Source: Ovis canadensis
Lineage: Eukaryota; Chordata; Mammalia; Artiodactyla; Bovidae
Direction of reading: 5' to 3'
Assembly: GCF_042477335.2 (NCBI RefSeq)
Contig: NC_091250.1
Coordinates: forward strand, 129,739,384 to 129,803,383
Length of the DNA: 64,000 nt
Shown here in pieces: positions 1-10,325 of this stretch. Under the pieces are notes generated by a model. The model saw only the letters and a list, made by a program, of their open reading frames with translations, searched no databases and had not been told where the DNA came from. Position 1 is the first letter of the stretch; each line of letters begins with the position of its first letter. The position numbers and the translations under genes are program-made.

Positions 1-143
1 CTCTGTCATCCCCTTCTCCTCCTGCCTTCAATCTTTCCCAGCATCAGGGTCTTTTAAAACGAGTCGGCTCTTCACATCAGGTGGCCAAAGTATTGGAGTT
101 TCAGCTTCAGCATCAGTCCTTGCAATGAATGTTCAGGACTGGC
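1..143 (-). mobile_element. BovB LINE 3' region, cut by window edge
   Basis: Reverse complement of the distal BovB (RTE) sequence, including the segment that reads 'ggaggagaaggggatgacag' on the minus strand and the gtggccaaagtattgg block. The element's 3' end lies off the left edge of the window. It stops inside the former ORF, so it is 5'-truncated. Confidence 0.85.
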
Positions 144-149
144 TGCAAA

Positions 150-482
150 CTGGGAAAGGTGTGTGATGGAATATTATCTATGCAGAGAAAGGAGTGAGCT
201 GCTGACACATGCTACAACATGAGCGCATCTTGAAAACATCACGCCATGTGAAATAAGCCAGATTCAAAAGAATAGACACTGCACGGTCCCACTTATACGA
301 AGCACCTGTAATAGAGAAAATCACAGAGGCGGAAAGTAGAATAGAGGTTACGTGGGGTGGAGGGCAGAGAGGAGTGGGGACTTGTTATCCAGTGGGTCAG
401 AGTTTGCGTTTGGGATGGTGAAAAAAGTTTCAGAAATCAATAATGGTGATGGTTACACAGCATAGCCTGTACAGCTATTATG
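150..482 (+). mobile_element. Old L1 (L1M-type) 3' end
   Basis: Shows the decayed sequence typical of the L1 ORF2 end and 3' UTR: a gatggaatattat block, an acatgctacaacatg block, then a gaaagtagaatag block and a terminal ggtgatggttacac block. Highly diverged, hence an ancient copy. Confidence 0.7.
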
Positions 483-510
483 ATTTTTAACTTTTAAAAA
501 ATAATAATTG

Positions 511-784
511 TATTTCTTTTTGGCTGTGCTAGGTCTTCATTGCTGCACCCGCGCTTTCTCCCGTTGCGGCCAGCAGGGCCTGCTCTCCAGTTTCAGGGCC
601 AGGGCTTCCCATCGCAGCGGCTCCTCTTGCTTCGGCTCACGGGCGCTAGAGCGCAGGCTTGGTAGCTATGGTGCATGGTCTAGTTGCCCTGTGGCACGTG
701 GAATCTTCTCAGACCAGGGATCGAACCCATGTCCTCTGTATTGCAAGGCAGGTTCTTAACCACCGGACTACCAGCGAACTCCCT
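511..784 (-). mobile_element. CHR-1-type tRNA SINE
   Basis: Begins with the reversed tail/body (ttggctgtgctaggtcttc) and ends with the reversed tRNA-like head (gggatcgaacccatg B-box complement, then ccggactaccagcgaactccc). The long GC-rich body of repeated gcgg/ggctc blocks is typical of the long CHR form. Confidence 0.85.
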
Positions 785-1489
785 ACGGTGTTTTTTTTTT
801 TTTCCGGTGTTTTCTTAAATCTTGTTTTTCTTTCAGACAAATTGAAAGTTCATCAGAATGCAAGTCAGTGTGCTCCTGTTGGGGGTGAGATTAGAGGTGA
901 CTTTTTTCCTGTTTTAAAAACATTGATGTGCTTCATTGTATTATTGTTACAATAAACTCCATGTGCACGTAATTGCCAGCATCCAGTGAAGCCCCTTTCC
1001 CTATTACCTTCCCACCATCCACCCCAAGCCCAGATGCCTGGGACCTACACTTATCTGGGGACCACAGCTTGCAATTGACAGCTGTCTTTTCCTGTTATTC
1101 TGAGTCAAGGCAGGGAACAGGGCACACAGGTGAAACCGGCAGGCTTGACACACACCCCCACCCCACATCTTGGTGACTCAGTGGCTATGATCCCTTGCCT
1201 CCTCCCACCCCCTGCCCTGTGCAGAGCTGCCCTCAGGGTGGGGAGGAAGAGCGCAAAGAATGCCTGTTTCCTCATAGGCTCCGAGTCGCCTCCTCCACCC
1301 AGATGCAGATCCAGGCCACCCTGATGAAACCCGGTGTGCTCCCCAGCTAATGTCACAGCCCAGCAAGACCTACCGGCTTATCAGACCCACAGCTCCCAGA
1401 TCAGGGGAGGAGAAAAGGCTTGGGAATCCATTTAGAGCTCTCACCATGTTTCTCCCCACCAAAGACATTCTGTTAAAGATTTTCCTCTA
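785..1489. other. No gene seen; unassigned sequence
   Basis: Starts with a short T-run (790-803). Nothing here matches a repeat or exon I recognise; the short open frames overlap each other and look random. Confidence 0.5.
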
Positions 1490-1643
1490 GGAACTTCCCT
1501 GGCAGTTCAGTGATTAGGACTCTGTGCTTCCACAGCAGGGTACACGGGTTCAATTCCTGGTCAGGGAACTAAGATCCCACAGGCCACCTTGCCATGTGGT
1601 GAGGTCAGAATAAAACCAAAACAACAACAACAAAAAAAACAAC
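1490..1643 (+). mobile_element. CHR-2-type tRNA SINE
   Basis: Head ggaacttccctggcagttca, B-box cgggttcaattcc, body gggaactaagatcccaca, and a CAA/A-rich tail at about 1615-1643. Confidence 0.85.
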
Positions 1644-1710
1644 TTTCATCTAGATTCACCCCCATTTCCCAAAAGAAAAAAGCATTTATACATAGGAGGG
1701 ATTTAACCTC

Positions 1711-1970
1711 AGACTGATACAGAAGCTGAAACTCCAACACTTTGGCCACCTGATGCAAAGAACTGACCCACTGGAAAAGTCCCTGATGCTGGGAAAGATT
1801 GAAGGCAGGAGGAGAAGGGGATGACAGAGGAGGAGATGGTTGGATGGTATCACCCACTCAATGGACATGAGTTTGAGTAAAGTCAGGGAGTTGGTGATGG
1901 ACAGGGAAGCCTGGCCTGCTACAGTCCATGGGGTTGAAAAGAGTCGTACATGACTGAGTGACTGAACCTC
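1711..1970 (+). mobile_element. BovB LINE 3' end
   Basis: Runs from the ctgaaactccaacactttgg block through aggaggagaaggggatgaca to the terminal catgactgagtgactgaac tail. About 260 bp of a roughly 3.2-kb LINE. It lies tail-to-tail with the minus-strand BovB at 2641. Confidence 0.9.
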
Positions 1971-2059
1971 AGAAAAGGGAAAATAATAGGAAAGAGTTGT
2001 CAACTGCACACTGCTGTTTCCAAAATAATTTTGGAACAAAGTACCTTAAAAGTTTGTTT

Positions 2060-3095
2060 GAACTGGTCAGAATGGCCATCATCAAAAAACCTAAAAACAA
2101 TAAATGCTGGAGAGAGTGTGGAGAAAAGGGAACCCTCTTGCACTATTGGTGGGAATGTGAATTGATATAGCAACTATGGAACACAGTGTGGAAATTCCTT
2201 TAAGAATTAGGAATAAAACTACCATATGACCCAACAATGCCACTACTGGGCACATACCCAGAGAAAGCCATAATTGAAAAAGACACATACACCCCAGTGT
2301 TCGCTGCAGCACTATTTACAATAACTAGGACATGGAGGCAGCCTGGATGTCCATCGACGGATGAATGGATAATATTCACCATAAAAAAGAACACATCTGA
2401 GTCGGTTCTAATGAGGTGGATGAACCTAAAGCCTATAAGACAGCGTGAAGTAAGTCACAAAGAGAAAAACACGTCTTGAATGTTAATGCTTACATATAGA
2501 ATCTTGAAAAATGGTACTGATGGACCTATTTGCAGGGCCGCAGTGGAGACACAGACGAAGAGAACAGACCTGCGGACTCAGTGAGGGAGCAGAGGAGACA
2601 CTGGGAGGAACAGAGAGAGCAGCATTGAAATTTACACATTCACTTCGGTTCAGTCGCTCAGTCGTGTCCGACTCTTTGCAACCCCATGGACTGCAGCACG
2701 CCAGGCCTCCGTGTCCGTCACCAACTCCCCGAGCTTGCTCAAACTCATGTCCATCGAGTCGGTGATGCCATCCAACTATCTTGTCCTCTGTCCTCCCCTT
2801 CTCCTCCCGCCTCTAATCTTTCCCAGCATCAGGGACTTTTCCAGTGAGTCAGTTCTTTGTATCAGATGGCCAAAGTATATGAAAAATAGACAGCCAGTGG
2901 GCATTTACTGTATGACTTGGGAGCTCAAACTGGTGGTCCGTGACAAACCAAGAAGGGAGGGATGGGGTGGGACGGAGGTTGAAGAGGGAGGGGACATATG
3001 TATTCCTATGGCTGATCCATGTTGATGTATGGCAGAAACCAACACAACATTGTAAAGCAATTATCCTTCACAAAAGTAAAAAAAAAAAAAAAAGT
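2060..3095 (+). mobile_element. Ruminant L1 3' end, interrupted by BovB
   Basis: ORF2 C-terminal region (aaaaacaataaatgctggag, ctatggaacacagtgtgga, accatatgacccaacaatgc) followed by the L1 3' UTR (acagccagtgggcatttact, acaacattgtaaagcaatta) and a poly-A tail at 3079-3094. A minus-strand BovB sits in the 3' UTR at 2641-2879. Reading frames are broken. Confidence 0.85.
2641..2879 (-). mobile_element. BovB LINE 3' end nested in L1
   Basis: Reversed BovB tail (ggttcagtcgctcagtcgtg) running to the gccaaagtat block. It interrupts the L1 3' UTR: the L1 sequence tttacacat before it continues as atgaaaaatagacagcc after it. Confidence 0.9.
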
Positions 3096-3735
3096 TCGTT
3101 TGAAACAACCCAAGTAGTCACTGCCAGATGAATGGGTAACAAAATGCAGCATAGCCATACCATGGAACGTTATTCTGTCAAAACCCTGGTATATATGAAG
3201 ATGTGTGCTAATGTGCTCAGTCGTGTCCGACTTTTTATGACCCCGTGACCTGTAGCCACCCAGGTTCCTCTGTCCCTGGGGATTCTCCAGGCAGGAATAC
3301 TGGAGTGGGTTGCCATGCCCACTTCCAGGGGTCTTCCCAACCCAGGGATCGAACCCAGGTCTCCCACATTGCAGACGCATTCTTTACCATCTGGGCCACC
3401 GGAGAAGCCCTCAAAAGAAGGGGCCAATGGTCAGTGAAAGAGGTCAGACACCAAGGGCCACGTAACTGCAGGACTCCATTTATCAGCACTGTCCGAAGGA
3501 GCAAATCAATAGCAGCAGAAAGTAGACTGATGGCTGCCCAGGGCTGGGGGAGGAAGGGATGGGGAGTGACTGCTAATGAGTACAAGGTTTCTCCTGAGCG
3601 TGAGGAAAAGGTTCCAGAACTATTAATAGATCATGAAAGCGCAGTCGTGTCCACTCTTTGCAACCCCATGGACTGTAAAAGTATAGCTGAAAGGAGTGAA
3701 TGTGGAAAACAGTTTGTGAATGTACCGAGATGACC
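3096..3735 (+). mobile_element. Old L1M-type 3' end, interrupted by SINEs
   Basis: The parts at 3096-3204 and 3412-3735 read through as one decayed L1 3' end (acaacccaagtagtcactg; cagaaagtagactgatgg; gggagtgactgctaatg). Interrupted by a Bov-tA at 3205-3411 and by a 40-bp Bov-A-like scrap at about 3641-3680. Confidence 0.65.
3205..3411 (-). mobile_element. Bov-tA SINE nested in L1M
   Basis: Reversed Bov-A tail (gctcagtcgtgtccgac) through to the reversed tRNA head (gatcgaacccaggtctccc B-box complement, gggccaccggagaagccc). Confidence 0.9.
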
Positions 3736-3765
3736 ACCTTGAGTTATTTGTGATCCTCCAGGCCA

Positions 3766-3989
3766 GGGGACCCACTCCAGTGTTCTTGGGCTTCCCTCGT
3801 GGCTCAGCTGGTAAAGAATCCGCCTGCAATTTGGGAGACCTGCCTGGGTTCAACCCCTGGGTAGGGAAGATCCCCTGGAGAAGGGAAAGGCTCCCCACTC
3901 CAGTGTTCTGGCCTGGAGAAGTCCACGGACTGTGTAGTTCACGGGTTGCAAAGAGTCGGGCACAACTGAGCAGCTTTCATTTTCATCAC
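3766..3989 (+). mobile_element. Bov-tA SINE, 5' remnant of a dimer
   Basis: A complete unit starts at about 3788 (gggcttccctcgtggctcag). It is preceded by the end of another unit (cccactccagtgttctt), the same junction as in the dimers at 18,341, 44,858 and 60,113. Ends at the gactgagcagctttcat-type tail. Confidence 0.85.
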
Positions 3990-4101
3990 TTTTTCCAACC
4001 CATGGAAACCCTCTTCAATGACTGCGTCTTGAGTCGTTCTGCTGCGTGGATTTTCTGTTACAAATCCATTGTCACAGAGATGACTTTATCACAAGAAGTG
4101 A

Positions 4102-4217
4102 GGGAACTTCCCTGGCCATCCAGTGGTTAAGACACCGAGCTTCCAATGCAACGGACATGGGTTTGATCCCTGGTCAGGAAACTAAGGTCCCACATGCTGC
4201 ATGATGTGACCAAATAT
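4102..4217 (+). mobile_element. CHR-2-type tRNA SINE
   Basis: Head ggaacttccctggccatcca, B-box gggtttgatccctgg and body gaaactaaggtcccacatg. The usual A-rich tail has been replaced by an AT microsatellite. Confidence 0.85.
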
Positions 4218-4270
4218 TTATATTATATTATATATATTATATAAGATACATATATATATATATATATAAA
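4214..4270. repeat. (TA)n-rich microsatellite
   Basis: Imperfect TATAT/TA tract directly on the 3' end of the CHR-2 copy, probably grown from its tail. Confidence 0.85.
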
Positions 4271-6055
4271 AGAAGCGAGAGAGCTCACTTGTCCACTGAA
4301 GGCAGAACATTCTGTCAGGGACCAAGGACTGCTAGGGTGGGGTAGACCCAGCACATGTGGCCTGCCCTGCCCTCGGGCGAAGGGCCGACGGGGTGGGCCA
4401 GGCACAGACCACGTTGGCTGTGCGCTCAGCTGGCCTTCCGCGTCTGCATGTAGCGTGGCTGCTGGGCGGTGCTGGCTTGGGCATGTCAGTCCTGCTGTCC
4501 TGGGAGGCCGTTCTGCCTGCCCCTCCCTAGATCCCTAGAATCCTACTCTGTCCACAGTGCCGGTGGGAGTGGATTCTTGGGGTCCAGTGTGAACCGGAAA
4601 CTGCATGTCACCCTGGGAACAGCGGGGAGCAGTCGGTTGAACCCAGCAGTGGACCCACAAAAAGGAAACCCCGAGGAGAGGCTCTCTGAGGGGCGGGGCC
4701 CTGGCTGCTGTCTGCAGTAGGGAAAGAACAGCAGGGGTAGGAGAGAGGATCCACTCTGAAGCAGCGGCTCCAGGGAAACGTCCATCCTGCTGAAGGTCCA
4801 GGTGCTCCAGGGGTGTGGTGGCTGTGGCCCCAGCAGCCGCAGGGGACAGGGTCCCAGGCATGGAGCTGTCCCCTGTCTGTCTCGCCTCCCTGGCAGACCG
4901 GGAGCCCCTGGGTCCTGCCAGCCATTGTGTGCACCAGGCTGAGCTGAGCATGGGGACACATGCAATCATGAGTGATGCTGAGTGCGTGTGAGTGGGTGAC
5001 TGCCAGGGGCGCACAAAGCAGAGTCATGGGGAGGGGGAGAGGGTACAGCTCGTCCAGGGCTGGGAACAGAGCCGGCAGGCCTGCTGGCGGGCTGCAGGGG
5101 GCCCTTCCCCTCTCCAGCCTCCGCCCAGGCTTCTGCAAGCTCTGCAGGGCCGCCCAACCCTCAGCGGCCAGGAGGCTCAGTCCAGGCTGCCTCTCTCAAG
5201 ATCGCCCGCTCCCCCCATCCCCTCCCGCCTCTCCCCACACCCTCTGGGCGCTGTGTCCTCGTGTCTCTGTCTCCAGCTCCATCTGCGGGCTTCCATCTCT
5301 CCCTCCCCCGCCCTCTGTCTGTCTCTGTGTCTCTCTCTGCCTCTCTCACTCACCTCCCCCTGGAAGGAAGGGCTTGGGCTTTCTGGCAGCCACAACCTGG
5401 GAGCCTAGCCTCCCCTCCCAGTGCCTGTTCTCTGGGGAGCTGTCTCTCCTCACGTCCGATGCCGCTGATTGTCTGCATCAATTTTACGGGGCCTCAATGC
5501 ATGCATTCAGGTGGACTGGGTTGGGGACTGACGGGATAATTACAGAGGGTGCCAGCAGCCAGCATGGCTGGCACCAGGGTGCCCCGGGAGCAGGAATGCA
5601 GAGAGGAGCTGCCTGCTCTGGACACCCCCGTGAGCCTGCCCACGGAGCCTGGGGCTCCAGAGAGCCCAGACCAAGCATCTGCAGGAGCGGAGCCTTGCTG
5701 ACTGCTCGCAGCCGCACCCAGCACTGCGGGGGGCAACACTGCAGTCACAACCCATCTCACTGATGGGAAGACTGAGGCCACACGGCCCAGTAAGAGCTCT
5801 GGCCGGCTGCCAGGACTCCCCTGCCCATGGGTTGTCTGGGCGGCGGAGGGCCCTACTCGCCTCTCAAGTGAGAAGGCCTGGTAGCTGGGGGTGGGGGGGC
5901 TGTCCACCCTTCAGACACTGCGTCCCCTGAAGCTTGCATTACCACCTAAGAGGCTCGACCAAGTAACCTCCCGGAGCTGAGTTCTCTCCCTGAGAACTCT
6001 TGAGTCTGACAGAAAGACACTAAAACGTTCTCATTCACTCATTCATTCCCTGCGT
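4271..6055. other. GC-rich unassigned region, no gene supported
   Basis: Open frames run on both strands, the largest being 263 aa at 4972-5763 on plus. They overlap antisense frames of similar length and are rich in S, P and L with no domain. A pyrimidine-rich tract lies at about 5207-5360 and a reversed MIR core scrap (gggaagactgaggccacac) at about 5750-5795. Confidence 0.5.
5207..5360. repeat. Pyrimidine-rich tract
   Basis: C/T-dominated sequence with ctctgtctgtctctgtgtct-like runs. Low complexity; it explains the Ser/Pro/Leu-rich translations around it. Confidence 0.7.
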
Positions 6056-6064
6056 GAACACTCA

Positions 6065-6279
6065 CTAAAAAGTGAAAGCGAAGTCGCTCAGTCGTTTCCA
6101 ACCCTTTGCCACCCCATGGACTGTAGCCCACCAGCCTCCTCCGTCCGTGGGATTCTCCAGGCAAGAGTACTGGAGTGGGGTGCCATTTCCTTCTCCAGGA
6201 GATCTTCCCACCCCAGGGATCGAACCCGAGTCTCCCGAATTGCGGACAGACGCTTTACCGTCTGAGCCACCAGGGAACA
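6065..6279 (-). mobile_element. Bov-tA SINE with target-site duplication
   Basis: Reversed tail gaagtcgctcagtcgtttcc to reversed head gagccaccaggga. The 9-bp word gaacactca occurs at 6056-6064 and 6275-6283 and fits a target-site duplication. Confidence 0.9.
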
Positions 6280-6283
6280 CTCA

Positions 6284-7765
6284 TTGGACCTTCCCAATCC
6301 CCAGGCATGCACTGGGCCCTGGGGGCCAGTAAGGGAGCCTGGACTGAAAAAATGGTCCCAGGGGAAGAAGCCCTGGGCATGACCCTCCAAGGCCCAGCCC
6401 AAGGCCGCTGCTTTCTAAACCCCTTGCCTCACCCCTCCCCAAGCCCCGACCCCTCGGGCCTTCCTTCTGGCCGAGGGCACCGGCTCTCACTGTCTGTCTG
6501 TGTCCCCTGGCCCGCGGCCTTGCGGGCGCAGCAAGAGGGCCTGCCCCCAGCAGCAGCTCAACGGTGCTGTTTGTGTAAGAAGTGACGACAGCGTCTTTTA
6601 GGTGAACCGCCTGGTAAACAGGGAGGGTTCACGCAGGGGTGACCGGTTGTGAACGCACTGCAGATGGGTGGGGGCGGGAGGGGTGGCGTCAGGAGGCCTG
6701 GGCGGTGGCCTGGGCTGGGAGCGTCCCCAGCTGGGGGGCCCTGCCCTCCGGGGATGACCTTGGCCTTTCCTGGAGGCCGGCCACCCCGCCCCCCACCGGC
6801 AGAGCCTAGGGACGCACCCCAGCCCCTGCCCCTGACCCGGGAGGTGTTCAGAGACGGGGGAGACTCAGGTTCAAAGAAGAAATCCGTGCAGATCCGCAGC
6901 TTCTCAGGAGCCGCGGGGATGTGGAATCCAGCTGCGGCTGACCTCCCAGTGACGGGAGGCACCTCCCTGTAGACAGAGGAGCAGCCGCAGCCTCGCTCCC
7001 CCGCTTGGAGACAGCTGCCTCCCTGCAAGCCCAGTGCAGTGCGGTGCGGACCCGCGGGGCTGCCCGCTTGGCCAGGTCCCGCCCGTGGGAGGGGGCGGAC
7101 CCAGCCCTCCGCGAGGCTGGGCCGGCTTCCAGCGTGGGAACCGGCTCCCACCCACGCTGCCGGCGCCCTTTCCTCCCCTCCTGGGCCGGCCGGCCGGCCA
7201 GCCACGGCTCCCTGGGTGGGCTGGACAGCAGGGTGGGAGTGACAGCCCCAGGGAGGCGGAGCGCCAGCGGGGCAGCCCGGGCCCACCCTCCGTGCCCGGC
7301 CCTCCCCCTCCTCCCGCTCGGGCTGTGTGTGTCCCCGCCGAGCTCGCTCGTGTGTGAAGCCGCCAGGGTCCGACCCGCTCTGACCTGTTTTCCTGGCAGC
7401 CACCGGCAGGGCTGGGTCAGGCCAGCCCTGGGTGTCCTGCCAGAGCGGAGGTGGCCCAGGGGTCAGAGCTGCGGTCCTCTGCCCTCCTGGCCAGGGTGCA
7501 CACCGGCCCCTTCGGCAGCTGAGAAGTCTCCCATCCTGGTCTCTCTTGTCAAGCTCCCCACCCAGCTGGCAGGACCCTGAGAGAACAGCACAGCCCTCAG
7601 GAATCTTCTGGACTGCCCCCCAGACCGGATCAGTCTAGCCACTCAGCCCCCACTGGATGGTCATTATGGGTTAGCCCCGTCTCTGGCCATCCTGGCTACA
7701 ACCAGGCCCCCAACCTTGGGCAGGCTTTGCTTTGCCCTTTCAGGGAGGCTTTCTCCTAGGAGAGG
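6284..7765. other. GC-rich unassigned region, no gene supported
   Basis: Long overlapping frames on both strands (for example 281 aa at 6558-7403 on minus) follow from high GC content. Composition is Gly/Pro/Ala/Arg-rich with no recognisable domain. Holds the CpG-rich segment listed separately. Confidence 0.45.
6640..7400. promoter_or_regulatory. CpG-rich segment, possible small island
   Basis: CpG is frequent here compared with the flanks, and includes the GGCC palindromic run ggccggccggccggcc at about 7184-7199. I see no TATA box, clear first exon or splice pattern. Could be an orphan island or just GC-rich DNA. Confidence 0.35.
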
Positions 7766-7766
7766 G

Positions 7767-7948
7767 GAAAGTGAAACAGTGAAGTGCAAGTGCTGGTCCC
7801 CCAGTCCTGTCCGACTCTTCTATGATCCCATGAATGGTCAAGGGGTCTTCCCAGATGCCCCTGTACCCATTTTACAGGCCTCCCTGGTGGCCTCGTCTCT
7901 TGTGTCTCCTGCCTTGGCAGGCGGGTTCTTTACCACTCGCGCCATCAG
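7767..7948 (-). mobile_element. Bov-tA SINE, internally deleted
   Basis: Reversed tail (gaaagtgaaacagtgaagtg, cagtcctgtccgactc) jumps to the reversed head (gcgggttctttaccactcgc), with most of the Bov-A body missing. Its distal part is one arm of the inverted duplication 7854-7945 / 8124-8215. Confidence 0.7.
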
Positions 7949-8215
7949 GCAGGCAGGCAGTGCAGCTCAGTCGTGTCTGACTCTTTTGTGACCCCATGAA
8001 CTGTGGCCCGCCAGGCTCCTCCATCCACAGAATTTTCCAGGCAAGAATACTGAATCTGTTTGCCATTTTTCACTCCAGAGGACCTTCCCAACCCAGGGAT
8101 GGAGCCTGCCCCTCGACTTCTCAGTGGCACCAGCGGTAAAGAACCTGCCTGCCAAAGCAGGAGACGCAAGAGACGAGGCCACCAGGGAGGCCTGTAAAGT
8201 GGGCACAGTGGCGTC
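7854..8215. repeat. Inverted duplication, 92-bp arms
   Basis: The reverse complement of 7854-7945 matches 8124-8215 over 92 bp with about a dozen mismatches and no gap in the 84-bp core (7862-7945 / 8124-8207). The spacer of about 178 bp holds a minus-strand Bov-A. Both arms contain tRNA-head sequence plus the same extra flank (ggcctgtaaa). Confidence 0.85.
7960..8117 (-). mobile_element. Bov-A / Bov-tA body fragment
   Basis: Reversed Bov-A (gctcagtcgtgtctgactc to ccttcccaacccaggga) in the spacer of the inverted duplication. The tRNA head is missing or replaced. Confidence 0.85.
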
Positions 8216-8527
8216 ACCCTCCTTACGCGACTGCTGTGAGGAGCACTCCAACCGTGCCTGGTCCAGGGTAAGTCTGCTGTTTGCTGATCAAAGGAAATTG
8301 AGCTTCTGAGGGGTCAGCTGAGCTGCTGGGAGGAACAGGGCACCCTGAGCAATCGCAGCTGAGGCTGTTGGATTTGGGCCGTGTGGTGGCAGCCAGGCCT
8401 CCTCCCATCTTGAAGTGACCACTGGGCCCCCTCACTGGACCTCTCCAGAGGCCCCTCTCTGCCTGACCCACACGAGTCTGGAATCCCCATGCCTCACATG
8501 TCCTGATTTAAAGTGACCCCCCCACCC
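8216..8527. other. No gene seen
   Basis: Moderately GC-rich sequence without a repeat or exon I recognise. Confidence 0.5.
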
Positions 8528-8529
8528 CA

Positions 8530-8710
8530 GGGCTTCCCTGCAATGTAGAAGACCTGGGTTCGATCCTTGGGTCAGGGGAGATCTCTGGAGAAGGGAATCG
8601 CAACCCATTCTAGTATTCTTGCCTGGGAAACCCCATGGACAAAGGAGCCTGATGGGCTACAGTCCCTGGGGCCACAAAAGAGTCAGACACAACTTAGTGA
8701 CTTAACAACA
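8530..8710 (+). mobile_element. Bov-tA SINE, head partly deleted
   Basis: gggcttccct is joined directly to gcaatgtagaagacctgggt, so about 25 bp around the A-box is missing. The Bov-A body and gagtcagacacaacttagtg tail are intact. Confidence 0.9.
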
Positions 8711-8717
8711 AACCAGT

Positions 8718-8800
8718 GAAGCCCATTTTATAGATTCGGCAACTTGGGGCACAGAGAGGTAAGGAAGCTTCCTCAAAGTCACCCTGCTGGTTTGGCAGAA
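8718..8800 (-). mobile_element. MIR fragment
   Basis: Reversed MIR core: cccattttatagattcggca, acagagaggtaaggaagctt, and the cctcaaagtcaccctgctgg end. Confidence 0.7.
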
Positions 8801-8934
8801 CTGAGGTGGAAACAGGCCACCCAGTGCCAAGTCCACGTACTGCTGCCCGGCTCCTTCACCGAGCCCTTTGCTCATCACCGAGGACCAACTCAGCCTAGAA
8901 TCAGAACCCAGAGCAGGGAGGGCTGGCGTGGGGC

Positions 8935-9066
8935 CTGGAGCACTGGGGTCGAAGCTGACAGTCTGGCCTCCATGGTCCAGCATCCTGCTGGCTGTGTGGC
9001 TCTAGGCAAGTTGCTTAACCTCTCTGGGCCTCAGCTGTCTGCATTCTAGAGTAAGAAGGAGGTGGT
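8935..9066 (+). mobile_element. MIR fragment
   Basis: Forward MIR core: gctgtgtggctctaggcaag, ttgcttaacctctctgggcc, tcagctgtctgcattc. It is followed at 9085-9140 by an L2/MIR-like gtgccaggccctgttccag scrap. Confidence 0.7.
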
Positions 9067-9261
9067 ACCATGCACTCAGCTTGTACCGAGCACCTTTTTT
9101 GTGCCAGGCCCTGTTCCAGCACCAGGAACATGGGTGGGATGAGGGCAGGCCTGCCCCCCGGGGAGGTGGGGAGGACCACCCGAGGGCAGCAGACGGCCCT
9201 GTCCACCCCAGCCAGGACACATACTTTCAGAGGCACACAGCCCTGTTTAACGCTCCACAGA

Positions 9262-9470
9262 AGTGGATGTGCTCAGCCGTGTACAACTCTTTGTGACCCC
9301 ATGGACTGTAGCCCACCAGGCTCCTCCATCCGTGGGATTCTCCAGGCAAGAATACTGGAGTGGGTAGCCATTCTCTTCTCCAGGGGATCATCCCCACCCA
9401 CGTGGGGTGGATGGAACCCGCGTCCCTGGTGTCTCCTGCATGGCAGGTGGATTCTTCACCACCGGCACCC
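9262..9470 (-). mobile_element. Bov-tA SINE
   Basis: Reversed tail (tgtgctcagccgtgtacaac) through ggcaagaatactggagtggg to a diverged reversed head (ggtggattcttcaccacc). Confidence 0.9.
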
Positions 9471-9903
9471 ATCGAGACTCCACAGGGCCCTGCTGATTGT
9501 GCCTGAGGACGGTGCACCCCAGGGGCAGGGGGACTCCAGGTGGGAGGTGGCGCGGAAGCAAAGGAAGGCGGCTGGACAGTGGGCAGCACAGGGACAGCCC
9601 AGGGCCAAGGTGCCCCTCCTCTGGGGGCTGTGCTGGGAGCCCTGGGGTGGGTGTGTCCTCATTGCGTCCCTGGGCGGGGGGAGGGGAGGAGGTGACAGAT
9701 GGCAGTCAGGCTGGCAAGCCCTGGGCATGATGCTCGGTGCAGGAACCCCGATCTGACGGCTGCCCCAGGAGTTCCCTGGCCTGTCAGCCGGTCAAACCCA
9801 CCTGGCTGCACAGGTCCAAAGCAGAAACAGCCATGGGTCCCAGCTGAGAACTTCTGTCCTTTGCTTTTAGAATCACTTTCTCTCTAAATATAAGAGTGAT
9901 ACA
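9471..9903. other. No gene seen
   Basis: GC-rich unassigned sequence between two SINEs; the short frames are antisense pairs of each other. Confidence 0.5.
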
Positions 9904-9904
9904 C

Positions 9905-10108
9905 TGGGGACTTTCCTGGTGGTCTCGTGAGCAGCGGAGGCTCCGCGTTCCCAGTGCAGGGGGCCTGAGTTCCATCCCTGATCAGGAAACTAGATCCCCC
10001 ATGCCACAGCTAAAGACCCCACATGCTGCAATGGAGCTCGAAGATCCCGAGTGCCAGAATGAAGACCTGGCACGCCCAGCTAAATCCATGAAAATAAATA
10101 TTTTTCAA
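9905..10108 (+). mobile_element. CHR-type tRNA SINE, long-body form
   Basis: Head ggggactttcctggtggtct, B-box gagttccatccctg, then a body with repeated 'cccacatgctgcaatggagc'-like units ending in cagctaaatccatgaaaata. Compare the similar copy at 18,135. Confidence 0.8.
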
Positions 10109-10112
10109 AGAA

Positions 10113-10325
10113 GGGTTTCCGGGGTGGCTCAACAGTAAAGAGTCCACCTACAAGACAGGAGACACAGGGGAATCAGGTTCAATCTCTGGGTGGGGAAGGT
10201 CCCCTGGAGAAGGAAATGGCAACTGACTCCAGTGTTCTTGCCTGGAGAATTCTAAGGACCGAGGAGCCTAGCAGGCTACAGTCCATAGGGTCACAGTCAG
10301 ACGCGACTAAGCAGACACACACTCG
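10113..10325 (+). mobile_element. Bov-tA SINE
   Basis: gggtttccggggtggctcaa head, caggttcaatctctggg B-box, Bov-A body and a cagacgcgactaagcagaca tail. Inserted just downstream of the CHR copy's tail. Confidence 0.9.

Noticed and set aside
4972-5763. 263-aa plus-strand frame as a gene
   Set aside because: Matched by 140-176 aa antisense frames; the middle is translated from a pyrimidine tract; no domain, start context or splice structure.
6558-7403. 281-aa minus-strand frame as a gene
   Set aside because: Composition-driven (Gly/Pro/Arg) in a CpG-rich stretch, with equally long plus-strand frames over the same bases.
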